NCBI GenBank assembly: GCA_949959185.1
Contig: CATLIX010000026.1
Coordinates: 1-44,999, forward strand
Direction: 5' to 3'
Source of the DNA: an uncultured Eubacterium sp.
GTDB lineage: Bacteria > Bacillota > Clostridia > Lachnospirales > Lachnospiraceae
Length of the DNA: 44,999 nucleotides
Shown here: piece after piece, positions 1 to 8,400 of the stretch
How positions within the stretch are numbered: position 1 is the stretch's first letter
Layout of the letters: the number at the start of each line of letters is the position of its first letter
Made by a program: the position numbers and the translations under genes
Notes under the pieces: generated by a model
What the model was told of the DNA's origin: nothing
The model's database searches: none
The model's input: the letters and a program-made list of their open reading frames with translations, nothing else

Positions 1-2
1 AT

Positions 3-92
3 GGGTATCTGTCGTCTATCCTTGAAAGGGCTGATAACTCCGGTATTGAGAGTTTAAAATTTTTATCCGGAATGAATGAGACAAATCCATGA
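3..92 (+). CDS. possible 3' end of an unidentified gene
   Basis: One frame is open from the window edge to a TGA at 90-92 and gives a 29-residue tail of ordinary composition (…ILERADNSGIESLKF…). The other two frames of this strand stop sooner. Nothing identifies the protein, and a chance open frame this short is quite possible. The 70 bases that follow are AT-rich and show no gene before the pncB promoter. Confidence 0.25.
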   Translation, partial: GYLSSILERADNSGIESLKFLSGMNETNP

Positions 93-163
93 AGTAATAT
101 AGGAAAAATATCGACATAGACACTGGCATTCCATACGACAAAACATAAATAAATCACATTCTT

Positions 164-193
164 TTGTTCCCATCCTTTAAAATGTGTTATAAT
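164..193 (+). promoter_or_regulatory. sigma-A promoter of pncB
   Basis: TTGTTC at 164-169 and TATAAT at 188-193 are 18 bases apart, and a TG one base upstream of the -10 makes it an extended -10 promoter. Transcription should begin near 200, giving an untranslated leader of about 147 bases before pncB. Confidence 0.65.
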
Positions 194-199
194 ATGCCT

Positions 200-333
200 T
201 GAGGAGGGACCCGCCTCTGGCGGGAGGAGCCCTGAAGGCGAAACTCTGTGTTCCGCTCAGCAACTATCTTACATTATGCGTAAAGAGCAGAGGAAAATGC
301 TAAAATCCATTTGCTATGTTCAACGTCAGCGGA
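200..333 (+). promoter_or_regulatory. possibly structured leader of pncB
   Basis: A perfect hairpin CCCGCC-TCT-GGCGGG lies at 210-224. CCTCTG at 213-218, inside its left arm and loop, could instead pair with CAGAGG at 288-293, so two alternative folds are possible. The leader is long for a single metabolic gene. I recognise no riboswitch class in it, and there is no terminator-like T-run. Regulation of NAD salvage here is inference. Confidence 0.3.
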
Positions 334-346
334 AAAGGAGCATATT

Positions 347-1801
347 ATGAAACATTTAACATTATTAACAGATCTCTATGAACTGACCATGATGCAGGGC
401 TATTTTAAATCCGGCAGCAATGAAACCGTTGTATTCGATGCTTTTTACCGGACAAACCCCTGCAACGGAGGGTATGCCATCTGCGCCGGACTGGAGCAGA
501 TTATAGAATATATCAGGAACCTGCATTTTTCAGCGGAGGATATTAATTATCTGCGGGGACTGGGAATTTTTGATGAAGATTTTCTGGAATATCTGTCCGG
601 ATTTCGGTTTTCCGGTGACATTTACGCCATCCCCGAAGGCACTGTTATTTTTCCGAGGGAACCTTTGCTCAAAGTAATCGCACCTATTATGGAAGCCCAG
701 CTCATTGAGACAGCTATTTTAAATATTCTGAACCATCAGAGCCTGATTGCCACAAAAGCTGCGCGGGTCTGCTATGCCGCCAATGGAGACGGTGTTATGG
801 AATTCGGCCTGCGCCGGGCTCAGGGACCGGACGCCGGTGTTTACGGGGCAAGAGCTGCTGTCATAGGCGGATGCTGCGGAACCTCCAATGTACTCTGCGG
901 CCAGATGTTCGACGTTCCGGTCAAAGGCACCCATGCCCATAGCTGGATTATGAGCTTTCCGGACGAATACACGGCATTTAAAAAATATGCGGAACTTTAT
1001 CCTTCTGCCTGTATCCTTCTGGTGGACACCTACGACACCCTGACTTCCGGCGTTCCAAACGCCATCCGGGTATTTACAGAACTGCGGGAAGCAGGCATTC
1101 CCCTCACCTTCTATGGTATCCGTATGGACAGCGGAGATTTGGCCTATCTGTCCAAAATTGTCCGTAACATGCTGGACGAAGCAGGATTTCCCGACGCTGT
1201 GATTTCCGCCTCCAACGATCTGGACGAATATCTCATTGAAACACTGAAGGCCCAGGGAGCCAGAATCACTTCCTGGGGCGTGGGTACCAACCTGATTACC
1301 TCCAAAGACTGCCCTGCTTTCGGCGGCGTATACAAGCTGGCTGCCATTCAGGATGAACAGGGGAATTTTCTGCCGAAAATCAAGCTCTCCGAAAATACCG
1401 AAAAAGTCACTAATCCGGGCAACAAAACCGTATACCGGATTTATGAAAAAGATTCCGGCAAAATCAAAGCAGATCTCATCTGCCTTGCAGGAGAGACTTT
1501 CGACACCACAAAAGACCTGCGGCTGTTTGATTCCCTGGAAACCTGGAAAAGAACCACCTTAAAAGCAGGTACTTACACCATGCGGGAACTGCTGGTGCCT
1601 GTTTTTGAAAAGGGAACCTGTATTTACGAATCCCCCAAAGTGATGGAGATTCAAAGTTACTGTAATAAGGAAAAAGAAACTCTCTGGAACGAGACGAAAC
1701 GTTTTGCAAATCCTCATGAAGTGTACGTGGATTTGTCAGATGAATTATTTGATATGAAACGGAAGATTCTGAATGAATTTTCCACTGAAAAACAGAAGTA
1801 A
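347..1801 (+). CDS. pncB: nicotinate phosphoribosyltransferase
   Basis: This 484-residue enzyme makes nicotinate mononucleotide from nicotinate and PRPP with ATP, the entry step of the Preiss-Handler NAD salvage pathway, in the cytosol. The N-terminus carries the family pattern LTDLYELTMMQGYF followed by VFDAFYRTNPCNGGYAI. The core motifs FGLRRAQG and GTHAHSWIMSF are present, as is the phosphate-binding stretch YGIRMDSGDLAYLS. Length is normal. An in-frame TTG at 311 opens the frame, but the ATG at 347 has AAAGGAG at 334-340 six bases upstream and begins the conserved N-terminus, so it is taken as the start. The gene stands alone behind its own promoter. I am confident of the call. Confidence 0.95.
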   Translation: MKHLTLLTDLYELTMMQGYFKSGSNETVVFDAFYRTNPCNGGYAICAGLEQIIEYIRNLHFSAEDINYLRGLGIFDEDFLEYLSGFRFSGDIYAIPEGTVIFPREPLLKVIAPIMEAQLIETAILNILNHQSLIATKAARVCYAANGDGVMEFGLRRAQGPDAGVYGARAAVIGGCCGTSNVLCGQMFDVPVKGTHAHSWIMSFPDEYTAFKKYAELYPSACILLVDTYDTLTSGVPNAIRVFTELREAGIPLTFYGIRMDSGDLAYLSKIVRNMLDEAGFPDAVISASNDLDEYLIETLKAQGARITSWGVGTNLITSKDCPAFGGVYKLAAIQDEQGNFLPKIKLSENTEKVTNPGNKTVYRIYEKDSGKIKADLICLAGETFDTTKDLRLFDSLETWKRTTLKAGTYTMRELLVPVFEKGTCIYESPKVMEIQSYCNKEKETLWNETKRFANPHEVYVDLSDELFDMKRKILNEFSTEKQK

Positions 1802-1820
1802 TCATATAATTCCTTTTCAT

Positions 1821-1874
1821 GTACAATTTCTACACTTTCTATGAAATATTTCAAATTATACATGAAATTTGTAC
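1821..1874 (+). repeat. imperfect inverted repeat upstream of Uma2 gene
   Basis: GTACAATTTC at 1821-1830 is matched by GAAATTTGTAC at 1864-1874, one base short of a perfect inverted repeat, with an AT-rich 33-base centre. It lies between pncB and the Uma2 gene and could be an operator or a cruciform. Function is unknown. Confidence 0.3.
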
Positions 1875-1929
1875 AATTATTGAGTTTCGCAATTACCTGG
1901 AAAACAGTTATGCAGAAAGGAGTATTCTT

Positions 1930-2481
1930 ATGTCAATGCCAGTACCAAAACCTGAAATTTACACCATTCAGCATATTTATGACCTGCCGGAGGGCCAGAG
2001 GGCAGAACTGATTGACGGACAGATTTACAATATGGCCCCGCCCGCCCGCATTCACCAGGAGCTTGTTTCCGGATTTCATTATAAAATCCGTGATTTTATT
2101 GATTCAACAAAAGGCTCCTGCCGGATTTATCCTGCCCCTTTTGCTGTGTTTCTGAACCAGGACGAACGGAATTATGTGGAACCGGACATCTCCGTAATCT
2201 GCGACACAGACAAACTGAATGACAAAGGCTGCAGCGGTGCTCCGGACTGGATTATTGAGATTGCCTCTCCTGGAACGAAACATATGGATTACGGCATTAA
2301 ACTTTTTAAATACCGTACTTCCGGCGTCCGGGAATACTGGATTGTAAACCCCATGACCCGGATAGTCAATGTTTACGATTTGGAGCATGACGTAAAAACG
2401 GACCAGTACACCTTCCAGGATGAGATTCCATCCTGTCTCTTCGGTGAACTGATTATCCGGCCGGAAGAACTTCTTCCATAG
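1930..2481 (+). CDS. Uma2-family (DUF820) putative endonuclease, copy 1
   Basis: This 183-residue protein belongs to the Uma2/DUF820 family, which has a restriction-endonuclease-like PD-(D/E)XK fold and mostly unknown biological roles. The family landmarks are visible: AELIDGQIYNMAPP near the N-terminus, VEPDISVICD in the middle, then PDWIIEIASPGTKHMDYGIK and GVREYWIVNP, which carry the putative acidic catalytic residues and lysine. AAAGGAG at 1916-1922 sets the start at the ATG at 1930, although the frame is open further upstream. A terminator follows directly, so the gene is probably monocistronic. A close paralog lies at 39715-40248. Whether the protein cuts DNA is not known. Confidence 0.85.
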   Translation: MSMPVPKPEIYTIQHIYDLPEGQRAELIDGQIYNMAPPARIHQELVSGFHYKIRDFIDSTKGSCRIYPAPFAVFLNQDERNYVEPDISVICDTDKLNDKGCSGAPDWIIEIASPGTKHMDYGIKLFKYRTSGVREYWIVNPMTRIVNVYDLEHDVKTDQYTFQDEIPSCLFGELIIRPEELLP

Positions 2482-2498
2482 AAATCCATGAAATATTC

Positions 2499-2548
2499 AG
2501 AGACATATGACAGGTTTCATATCTGTACATATGTCTCTCTGATTTTTT
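2499..2548. terminator. intrinsic terminator after Uma2 copy 1
   Basis: AGAGACATATG pairs with CATATGTCTCT, and inside them ACAG pairs with CTGT, leaving one bulged base. A T-run (TTTTTT at 2543-2548) follows on the plus strand. It separates the Uma2 gene from the convergent sigma-fragment gene. Confidence 0.8.
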
Positions 2549-2568
2549 ACAGAAAATCCCTGCTCTGA

Positions 2569-3093
2569 TTATCTGTTTTTTTCGTAATTCCTGTAATTCT
2601 GATACCCCCGCCAGATACACAGAATCAATACCGCGGCTGCAATCACCGGAATATATCTCAGCCAGTTAGAGGGAATAAACAGAATTCCCGGATTTGACAG
2701 GTACACGGGCATGGAAAAACAGCAAATCCGGATTACATCCATCAGAATCCAGCCCCGGAAATATTCTGCGGTACCCAGGGCTGCCAGCAACTGAAACATA
2801 ACCTCATTCATTCCAAAAGGCAGCAGGTACAGAAACAAACCTGCCATTACCGAAGTTACCGGACGCCTGCATTTTGAAGAAAGATACAGCGTGATGGAAA
2901 TCTGCAAAAGAACGGAAGCCAGCCCGGTCAGAACCTGGAGGAACGTCTCCTGCGTCAGATCCCCGGCCTCCTGATAATTCCCAATCTGATAACAGCAGAA
3001 ACGAAAAATATCGTCATAATATTTCTCTGCAATATTATTCAGGTATTCTTTTTTCCCTCTGCGGATTTCCCGAATCATTTCTCTGTCGTTCAC
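2569..3093 (-). pseudogene. ECF sigma region-2 fragment fused to C-terminal half of a membrane protein
   Basis: The first ~55 residues are a clear ECF sigma-70 region 2 (…KKEYLNNIAEKYYDDIF…, DLTQETFLQVL). Where region 2 should run on towards region 4, the frame switches abruptly near 2925 to a hydrophobic protein with about four membrane segments, ending in a basic tail (RGYQNYRNYEKNR) like the last part of an ABC-2-type permease. No region 4 (promoter -35 recognition) remains. The simplest reading is one deletion that joined a sigma gene to a downstream permease gene in frame. The start is taken as GTG at 3093 because AAGGAG lies at 3104-3109, ten bases upstream; ATGs at 3126 and 3177 have no good site. 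It could still be expressed, but not as a working sigma factor. Confidence 0.65.
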
Positions 3094-3361
3094 TTCCGGA
3101 GCGCTCCTTCCGTACAGGTTCTGCATCGTTACATTAATATAACGTATTTTCTTCGGAAAAGGTTTTATATCAATCATCTTTTTATTGATTAAATCTGATT
3201 ATTGGGAAGTAATATGAATTGTAAATATATGAGATGTGATTTATACTGATTTCGTAAGAACCATTGTTTCTAAAGATAAGCGGCAGACTGCTGTTCAGGT
3301 GAACGCAGGGAGCAACTGAAACGAAGTGCAGAAGCCCCTGCGCATCCCATTCAAAATTTAA

Positions 3362-4411
3362 TCATATATCCTGCGCCATTTTCGGCACCGCCGCCCTGGC
3401 CCGTTTTCCGGACAGGAACTGGCACCACATGGCCACCAGCGCACTGATCATCAGCACCAGATAGAAATTCAGCCCTCTTGTGACACACATGGAAGCTGTA
3501 AGATACGCCCCTGGGAATATCATGGAAAATGCAGTTTTATACATCATTTCCGTAATTCCCTGGGCTCCCGGCAGGGGCAGCATATCCACCGCAATATAAA
3601 TGGCCGCCTGCAGGCTCATCACGGTAAATGCACCGGTTCCTTCCAGTCCCATCCCACGGTAAATCAGCCAGGTGAGCAGAAATACGCTGCACCGCTGTAC
3701 TACGGTAAATGCCACAACCGCCGCAATTTTGCTTTTATTTTTCAGGAAAAACAGCACCGCCTCATGGTACTGGTCTGCCATCTCAATAAGTTTTTCCGTC
3801 CGTTCCCTGGAAGATTTCAGCACATGGAATTTTTTCAGGATTTTTTCTCCTCCAACCACAATCCCTTTAAAACATCCGGGACTTATCATAATAAACAGAA
3901 GGAAAACCACCAATGCTGTGTTCAGAAACAGACCCAGATAATACAGATAAAGATACTGTTTCAGATAATGTGCCAGAGGTTCATGGTAAAAAAGCAGAAT
4001 TCCCACGCCCATCACCACCAGCACAAATTTATAAATCACCGCTACGGTCATCAGCACCACAGTGCTGTCTGAAACCTTATGGCCCTCTTTCTGCATATAA
4101 TAGAGCTGCATGGGCTGTCCGCCGGTAGCAGAGGGAGTAATCCCGGAAAAGAAAAATCCCACAAAAGAATATTTCACACAGGTGGCCGCGCTGGTCCGGT
4201 AATTCAGGGACCTGAGAAGATAGCAAATCATAAATCCTTCCGCCGACACGAAAAATATGGCTGTTGCGGCAGCGGCACACAGATACAGCGGATCCAGGGT
4301 TTTCATGGCCCGGAATACAGCGGTCATATCATTTCCTTTGAAAATAGCGCTGACGGTCAGGGCCGCCAGCAGTAACAGCACTCCCGCACTGATTAAATTT
4401 TTACGATTCAT
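3362..4411 (-). CDS. flippase-like integral membrane protein (UPF0104 / LPG-synthase TM domain)
   Basis: This 349-residue protein has about eight hydrophobic segments and the hallmark GITPSATGGQPMQLYYMQ loop of the PF03706 family (AglD/YbhN, and the membrane half of MprF). Such proteins are thought to flip or handle lipid-linked substrates in the cytoplasmic membrane. The soluble lysyl-transferase domain of MprF is absent, so lysyl-PG synthesis is not implied. ATG at 4411 follows the TAA (4416-4418) of the upstream gene by four bases, so translation is probably coupled; an ATG at 4429 inside that gene is the alternative. It is the last gene of a trio with the papain-like hydrolase and glycosyltransferase, which suggests envelope lipid or glycan work. 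The substrate is unknown. Confidence 0.8.
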   Translation of the reverse strand: MNRKNLISAGVLLLLAALTVSAIFKGNDMTAVFRAMKTLDPLYLCAAAATAIFFVSAEGFMICYLLRSLNYRTSAATCVKYSFVGFFFSGITPSATGGQPMQLYYMQKEGHKVSDSTVVLMTVAVIYKFVLVVMGVGILLFYHEPLAHYLKQYLYLYYLGLFLNTALVVFLLFIMISPGCFKGIVVGGEKILKKFHVLKSSRERTEKLIEMADQYHEAVLFFLKNKSKIAAVVAFTVVQRCSVFLLTWLIYRGMGLEGTGAFTVMSLQAAIYIAVDMLPLPGAQGITEMMYKTAFSMIFPGAYLTASMCVTRGLNFYLVLMISALVAMWCQFLSGKRARAAVPKMAQDI

Positions 4412-4415
4412 AATA

Positions 4416-5024
4416 TTACACTGCTCCATTCATCACATAAGATAATTTCTGCATCGCCTGACGGAAAATACCCGTCCTTGTTCCGGAATACCGGAGGCAG
4501 GATCGATTCAGTTCATGCAGGGTTCCTTCAAAAACCACATCCGTCTGTTCCAGCTCATAAAAATCCCTTGGGGTCACCAGGGAAAAGTGCTTTTCAAAAA
4601 GCCCGATTCCGTTTTCCTCCAGAATACTTGCCACAAAAGAGGAACAGGTATAGTGGTTTCTCTGATAAAAGGGTATATTACATAATAACATGGGAAGGCC
4701 GATGATACAATAATGATATTGAAATCTTTTTTCATAGCATTCCTTTAGCTGCCTGGAAATATTCTCTTTCTGCTCTCTGGTGCACTCCATGCTGACAACC
4801 CTGTATTTTGCTGTGGGAAATACCCGCTCTATTTTTCCGGCGTCCTCTTTTTCAAATCCTGCCAGCAGAGGAACCGCCGGGTTCCGCCTTCCCACACTGT
4901 AAGCCTCGTTTAATTCCTCGTCCATGGAAAGCACCACATGTATGTAATCAATTCCGATCACCTTTCGGATGATAAATGCGAATAACCCCGGTGTATCTAC
5001 CAGTGCCAGATATAATTTTTCCAT
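4416..5024 (-). CDS. permuted papain-fold (NlpC/P60-like, YiiX-type) hydrolase
   Basis: The 202-residue protein starts with ALVDTPGLFAFIIRK and has a histidine in the motif IDYIHVVLSMDE (about residues 25-35), followed after ~90 residues by a cysteine in NHYTCSSFVASIL. His before Cys is the circularly permuted order of the YiiX/YaeF branch of the NlpC/P60 superfamily, which comprises amidases, peptidases and lipid acyltransferases. No signal peptide is evident, so it should act in the cytosol or at the inner membrane face. AGAGG precedes the ATG at 5024. It sits between a glycosyltransferase and a flippase-like protein, which hints at a lipid- or glycan-linked substrate. The fold is well supported, the reaction is not. 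Confidence 0.65.
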   Translation of the reverse strand: MEKLYLALVDTPGLFAFIIRKVIGIDYIHVVLSMDEELNEAYSVGRRNPAVPLLAGFEKEDAGKIERVFPTAKYRVVSMECTREQKENISRQLKECYEKRFQYHYCIIGLPMLLCNIPFYQRNHYTCSSFVASILEENGIGLFEKHFSLVTPRDFYELEQTDVVFEGTLHELNRSCLRYSGTRTGIFRQAMQKLSYVMNGAV

Positions 5025-5119
5025 AACTTTCAGCCTCTTTTCTTCCTGTAATTTTCCTCTGTCATCTTCCTGTATCTCCCGCTCTTACCCCTTCGTTTCA
5101 GCCTGCCTGTTTCTTTCAC

Positions 5120-6142
5120 TCAGTTAAACTGGTAAAATTTCTGTGCAGCTTTGTATCCTGCCAGCGTAAGCCTTGCCCCTGTTTTTCCCGGAATATAAGT
5201 AAACCCGCTGATGGTTCTGTGCCTTAAGGCACGGTATAATTTTATATTATGATTCTTTACATAATTCCAGAGCATTTCCCGCTTTTCCCAGGCCTCCGGC
5301 GTTCCAATGAGCAGAAGGTGTATGGAAGAAATGGCCATCATAATGGAAATATTCCGGGTAAGATAATCCGCAAGTCCGGGATACTCTTCCCTCACTTTCT
5401 CCAGATCCGTACAGCCGGAAACCAGCTTCGTCACCCGAATCTGCTGGTCAATCCGCTTCATCAGCACTTTTTCATTAACCGACTGGTCTTCCCTTCCCAG
5501 GAAATAATGGTACATATCCAGATTCAGATAACACAGAGACTGCACATAAGGCAGAGGCTGGTTCGCAAATATATTATCCACATAAAAGGTGTGTTTCGGC
5601 AGCTTCACCCCGGATTTTCTCAGCACTTCTGTTCGGAAAAACAGGGAGTGCATCACCAGATACTGGGAAGGACGGAATTTACGGATATCGTTCCATCCGC
5701 ATATTGTATTCTCTTTTAATACGTTTTTATAACCCATCCGTCTGGTTTTTCCTTCATAAAAATGGTCATAAATATAATTGCATATAATCAAATCCACAGT
5801 GGTACCGCTTTTCTTCCACTGGTCTGTTTTTCTGAGAAGCTTCTGCAGTTCCTCCTCATCCAGCCAGTCGTCAGAATCCACCACTTTAAAATAAGTCCCG
5901 GTGGCAAGGGCAAGCCCTGCGTTGACTCCCGCCCCGTGGCCGCCGTTTTCCTGGTGTACCACTTTCACAATTTCCGGATAATTTCTGGCGTAATTGTCTG
6001 CAATCTCGCCTGTCCCGTCTGTGGAACCATCATCCACAATGATAATCTCGGCCCGTTCGTCCGCACTCAGCAGACTGTCTATACAGCGCTCCATATATTC
6101 CTCTGAATTGTAGCATGGTACGGTAAAAGTAATATCTTTCAT
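5120..6142 (-). CDS. family-2 glycosyltransferase, copy A
   Basis: A 340-residue GT-A fold glycosyltransferase. It begins ITFTVPCYNSEEYMERCIDS, then has IIIVDDGSTDGTGEIAD (nucleotide-binding), HQENGGHGAGVNAG and VVDSDDWLDEE, which carries the metal-binding DxD-like residues. The C-terminal half has no clear membrane segment and ends with an amphipathic stretch. The donor and acceptor cannot be read from the sequence. AGGAGAGG lies just upstream of the ATG at 6142. It is the first gene of a leftward trio with the papain-like hydrolase and flippase, and is divergent from the chemoreceptor. A paralog at 12261-13277 shares long blocks such as LPKHTFYVDNIF and GREDQSVNEKV. Confidence 0.88.
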   Translation of the reverse strand: MKDITFTVPCYNSEEYMERCIDSLLSADERAEIIIVDDGSTDGTGEIADNYARNYPEIVKVVHQENGGHGAGVNAGLALATGTYFKVVDSDDWLDEEELQKLLRKTDQWKKSGTTVDLIICNYIYDHFYEGKTRRMGYKNVLKENTICGWNDIRKFRPSQYLVMHSLFFRTEVLRKSGVKLPKHTFYVDNIFANQPLPYVQSLCYLNLDMYHYFLGREDQSVNEKVLMKRIDQQIRVTKLVSGCTDLEKVREEYPGLADYLTRNISIMMAISSIHLLLIGTPEAWEKREMLWNYVKNHNIKLYRALRHRTISGFTYIPGKTGARLTLAGYKAAQKFYQFN

Positions 6143-6300
6143 AATGTTTCCTCTCCTGTTTCTCTCCTGTTCCTATACTATTTAACGAAAACATTCCTGG
6201 ATTTTCTTCATAAAAATTCTTAATATTTCTTTAATATGAATTTCTGTTTCTATCTTACCCGGTTTCTCTTAATTCTGCATTGTGTTTATCTTACAGTTAT

Positions 6301-6329
6301 CTTACAATTCTGTAAGACATAGCTATAAT
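6301..6329 (+). promoter_or_regulatory. promoter of chemoreceptor gene
   Basis: CTTACA at 6301-6306 and TATAAT at 6324-6329 are separated by 17 bases. The start codon follows at 6397. The rest of the gap at 6143-6300 is AT-rich and must also hold the promoter of the divergent glycosyltransferase gene. Confidence 0.6.
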
Positions 6330-6396
6330 TCTCCTTGCTCATACCGGTTATATGTTGTAAAATATTGTCAGAAATATACGCAGGAGGTATCATTAT

Positions 6397-8271
6397 ATGA
6401 AAAAAATGTTCACCAGACGCCTGTTTATTTACATGCTGGCAGCGCTCCTTATCACAATCAGCGCCATTTTCATATTGCAGACTGTTATTACGCAGAAAAC
6501 CAATACTTCTTCCAGCCAGGAAAAACTCCGGATGGTAAAGGAGAAAATCAGCAGCAACGAAGCGAATATTGAAAATCTTACTCAGAACCTTGGCGAAAAT
6601 AATCTGGCGAAAACAAGAGCTTTTGCAGATATGCTTGTGATGGACCCTTCCATTTACGGAAATGCCGAAAAGCTGAACGAGATTAAAGACAGACTGATGG
6701 TAAATGAATTACATATTATTGATGAGGAGGGAATCATTACCAGCAGTACCATAGACAGCTATATCGGATTTGATATGAAAAGCGGCGAACAGTCCAATGC
6801 CTTTATGGTAATTGTGGATGATCCCTCCATTGAAATTGCTCAGGAACCTCAGGTCAATGTGGCAGAGGGAACCGTCAGACAGTATATCGGCGTGGCCAGA
6901 AAAGATGACAAAGGCCTGGTACAGGTGGGCGTACGCCCGGAAGTTCTGGAAAATGTACTGGCGGGAACAGAGATAAGCGAAGTTTTGAAAAACATGGACT
7001 TCGGAGAGACCGGTTATGTCTGTGCCATTGACAGAGAAACCGGAACCATAGCCGCACATCAGAATGCGGAGCTCATCGGAGCCCCTGCCGCAGACGCCGG
7101 ATTCCCTTCCGCTTTTACCGGAAAGGGTAAGGCTGTCATTGACGGAACAAAGGGCTACTATGTAGCAGAGGAATACGAAGACTGGTACATCGGAACTTTT
7201 ATGCCCGCCGGAGAATATTACCGGGCGCGCACAAGCCAGACCCTGGTAGTCTCTCTCAGTATGCTGCTTATTTTCGGCATATTGCTGCTGGTAATCAATC
7301 AGACCGTAGACAGCAAAATTGTTCAGGGCATTGACCGTATCAGCAGTTCCCTGAAAGAAATCGCAGAAGGAAATTTTGAAATTGTGGTAGACGAACAGGG
7401 AAATACCGAATTCGTTCAGCTCTCGGACAGTATCAATAAAATGGTGGCGGGTATTTGCCGGAATCTGCAGGAAAATGAACGATTGCTGGATCAGCAGAAA
7501 GAAGATGTGGCAAGTAACCAGAATCTCATCCAAAATGTAAAAAATGCCTGTCTGGATTTGAATCAGGTATCCGGAGAAACACTGGAACATGCAGACAACA
7601 TCTATCATGGAACAGGAGAACAGGAAAAAGCTGTGGAAGATTTAAAACAGATTATGGAACAGCTTTCCCTGGAATTAAGCGACAGCGTCAATGCTTCTGC
7701 CAGCATTATGACCGCCACAGAGGAAACGGCTGAAAAAATCCTGCAGACCCAGTCCCAGATTGCCCGGTTAAAAGATTCCATGCAGAAAACCAGCGAAATG
7801 TCCATGGCAATTGAGAAAATCATCGACGAAATCAATTCCATTGCGCACCAGACCAATATGCTTTCCCTGAACGCCTCCATTGAAGCTGCCAGGGCAGGAG
7901 AACTGGGTAAGGGCTTCGCTGTGGTTGCAACACAGGTGGGAGAACTTGCCGCCAGAAGCGCACAGGCAGCCAGGGAAACAAATGAACTGATTACCAATTC
8001 CATTAATGCGGTGGAAGACGGAAAAGAAATTACGGACCAGACGGTAGCCTCTTTTGATATGGTGGTAGAAGATATTCAGAAGACAAACCGCGATATCGAA
8101 CAGATTACCAACATGGTAAGGCAGAACGTGGACAGCGTTGCCCATGCGGTACAGGAAATTGAACGGATTTCCGGTGTTGTGGAAGGAAACGTGCAGATTT
8201 CCCATGATACCAAACAGGTATCTTCCCATATGGCGGATATCACCGGCAAGCTGCTGGAAATGATAGAGTAG
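6397..8271 (+). CDS. methyl-accepting chemotaxis protein with extracytoplasmic sensor
   Basis: A 624-residue transmembrane chemoreceptor. The first membrane segment is about residues 12-33, then an extracytoplasmic sensor of ~240 residues (Cache-like, with [12 protein letters not shown] and [11 protein letters not shown]), a second membrane segment near 280-300, HAMP, and a long signalling coiled coil. The tip is unmistakable: [22 protein letters not shown] followed by [18 protein letters not shown], the CheA/CheW contact region. The ligand is unknown. AGGAGGT at 6382-6388 fits the ATG at 6397. No che or flagellar gene is in the window, so its partners are elsewhere, or it feeds a non-motility output. 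Confidence 0.93.
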   Translation: MKKMFTRRLFIYMLAALLITISAIFILQTVITQKTNTSSSQEKLRMVKEKISSNEANIENLTQNLGENNLAKTRAFADMLVMDPSIYGNAEKLNEIKDRLMVNELHIIDEEGIITSSTIDSYIGFDMKSGEQSNAFMVIVDDPSIEIAQEPQVNVAEGTVRQYIGVARKDDKGLVQVGVRPEVLENVLAGTEISEVLKNMDFGETGYVCAIDRETGTIAAHQNAELIGAPAADAGFPSAFTGKGKAVIDGTKGYYVAEEYEDWYIGTFMPAGEYYRARTSQTLVVSLSMLLIFGILLLVINQTVDSKIVQGIDRISSSLKEIAEGNFEIVVDEQGNTEFVQLSDSINKMVAGICRNLQENERLLDQQKEDVASNQNLIQNVKNACLDLNQVSGETLEHADNIYHGTGEQEKAVEDLKQIMEQLSLELSDSVNASASIMTATEETAEKILQTQSQIARLKDSMQKTSEMSMAIEKIIDEINSIAHQTNMLSLNASIEAARAGELGKGFAVVATQVGELAARSAQAARETNELITNSINAVEDGKEITDQTVASFDMVVEDIQKTNRDIEQITNMVRQNVDSVAHAVQEIERISGVVEGNVQISHDTKQVSSHMADITGKLLEMIE

Positions 8272-8291
8272 CAAATGGGCTTCCCGCATGG

Positions 8292-8334
8292 TGCCGGAAT
8301 ATGGAACTATCCTGTTCCTTCATATATTCCGGCA
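8292..8334. terminator. strong inverted repeat between convergent chemoreceptor and thiE
   Basis: TGCCGGAATAT (8292-8302) pairs perfectly with ATATTCCGGCA (8324-8334), and GGAAC pairs with GTTCC inside. There is no T-run, so termination is plausible from position but not proved by sequence. Confidence 0.45.
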
Positions 8335-8400
8335 TCATGCAGACCCCTGCCCCCTGGCTCTCATATATTCTGACATCATGCAGGCCCCTGCCCCCTGGCT
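8321..8400. repeat. 39-bp unit duplicated in tandem (41-bp period) at 3' end of thiE
   Basis: The units at 8321-8359 and 8362-8400 differ at three of 39 positions. The 41-base period is not a multiple of three, so the second unit met by the thiE frame is read out of register and a TGA soon ends the protein. Confidence 0.85.

Noticed and set aside
719-940. Antisense and alternate-frame open frames over pncB, mutY, ligase and other genes
   Set aside because: They lie within strongly supported genes and have no ribosome-binding sites or recognisable domains.
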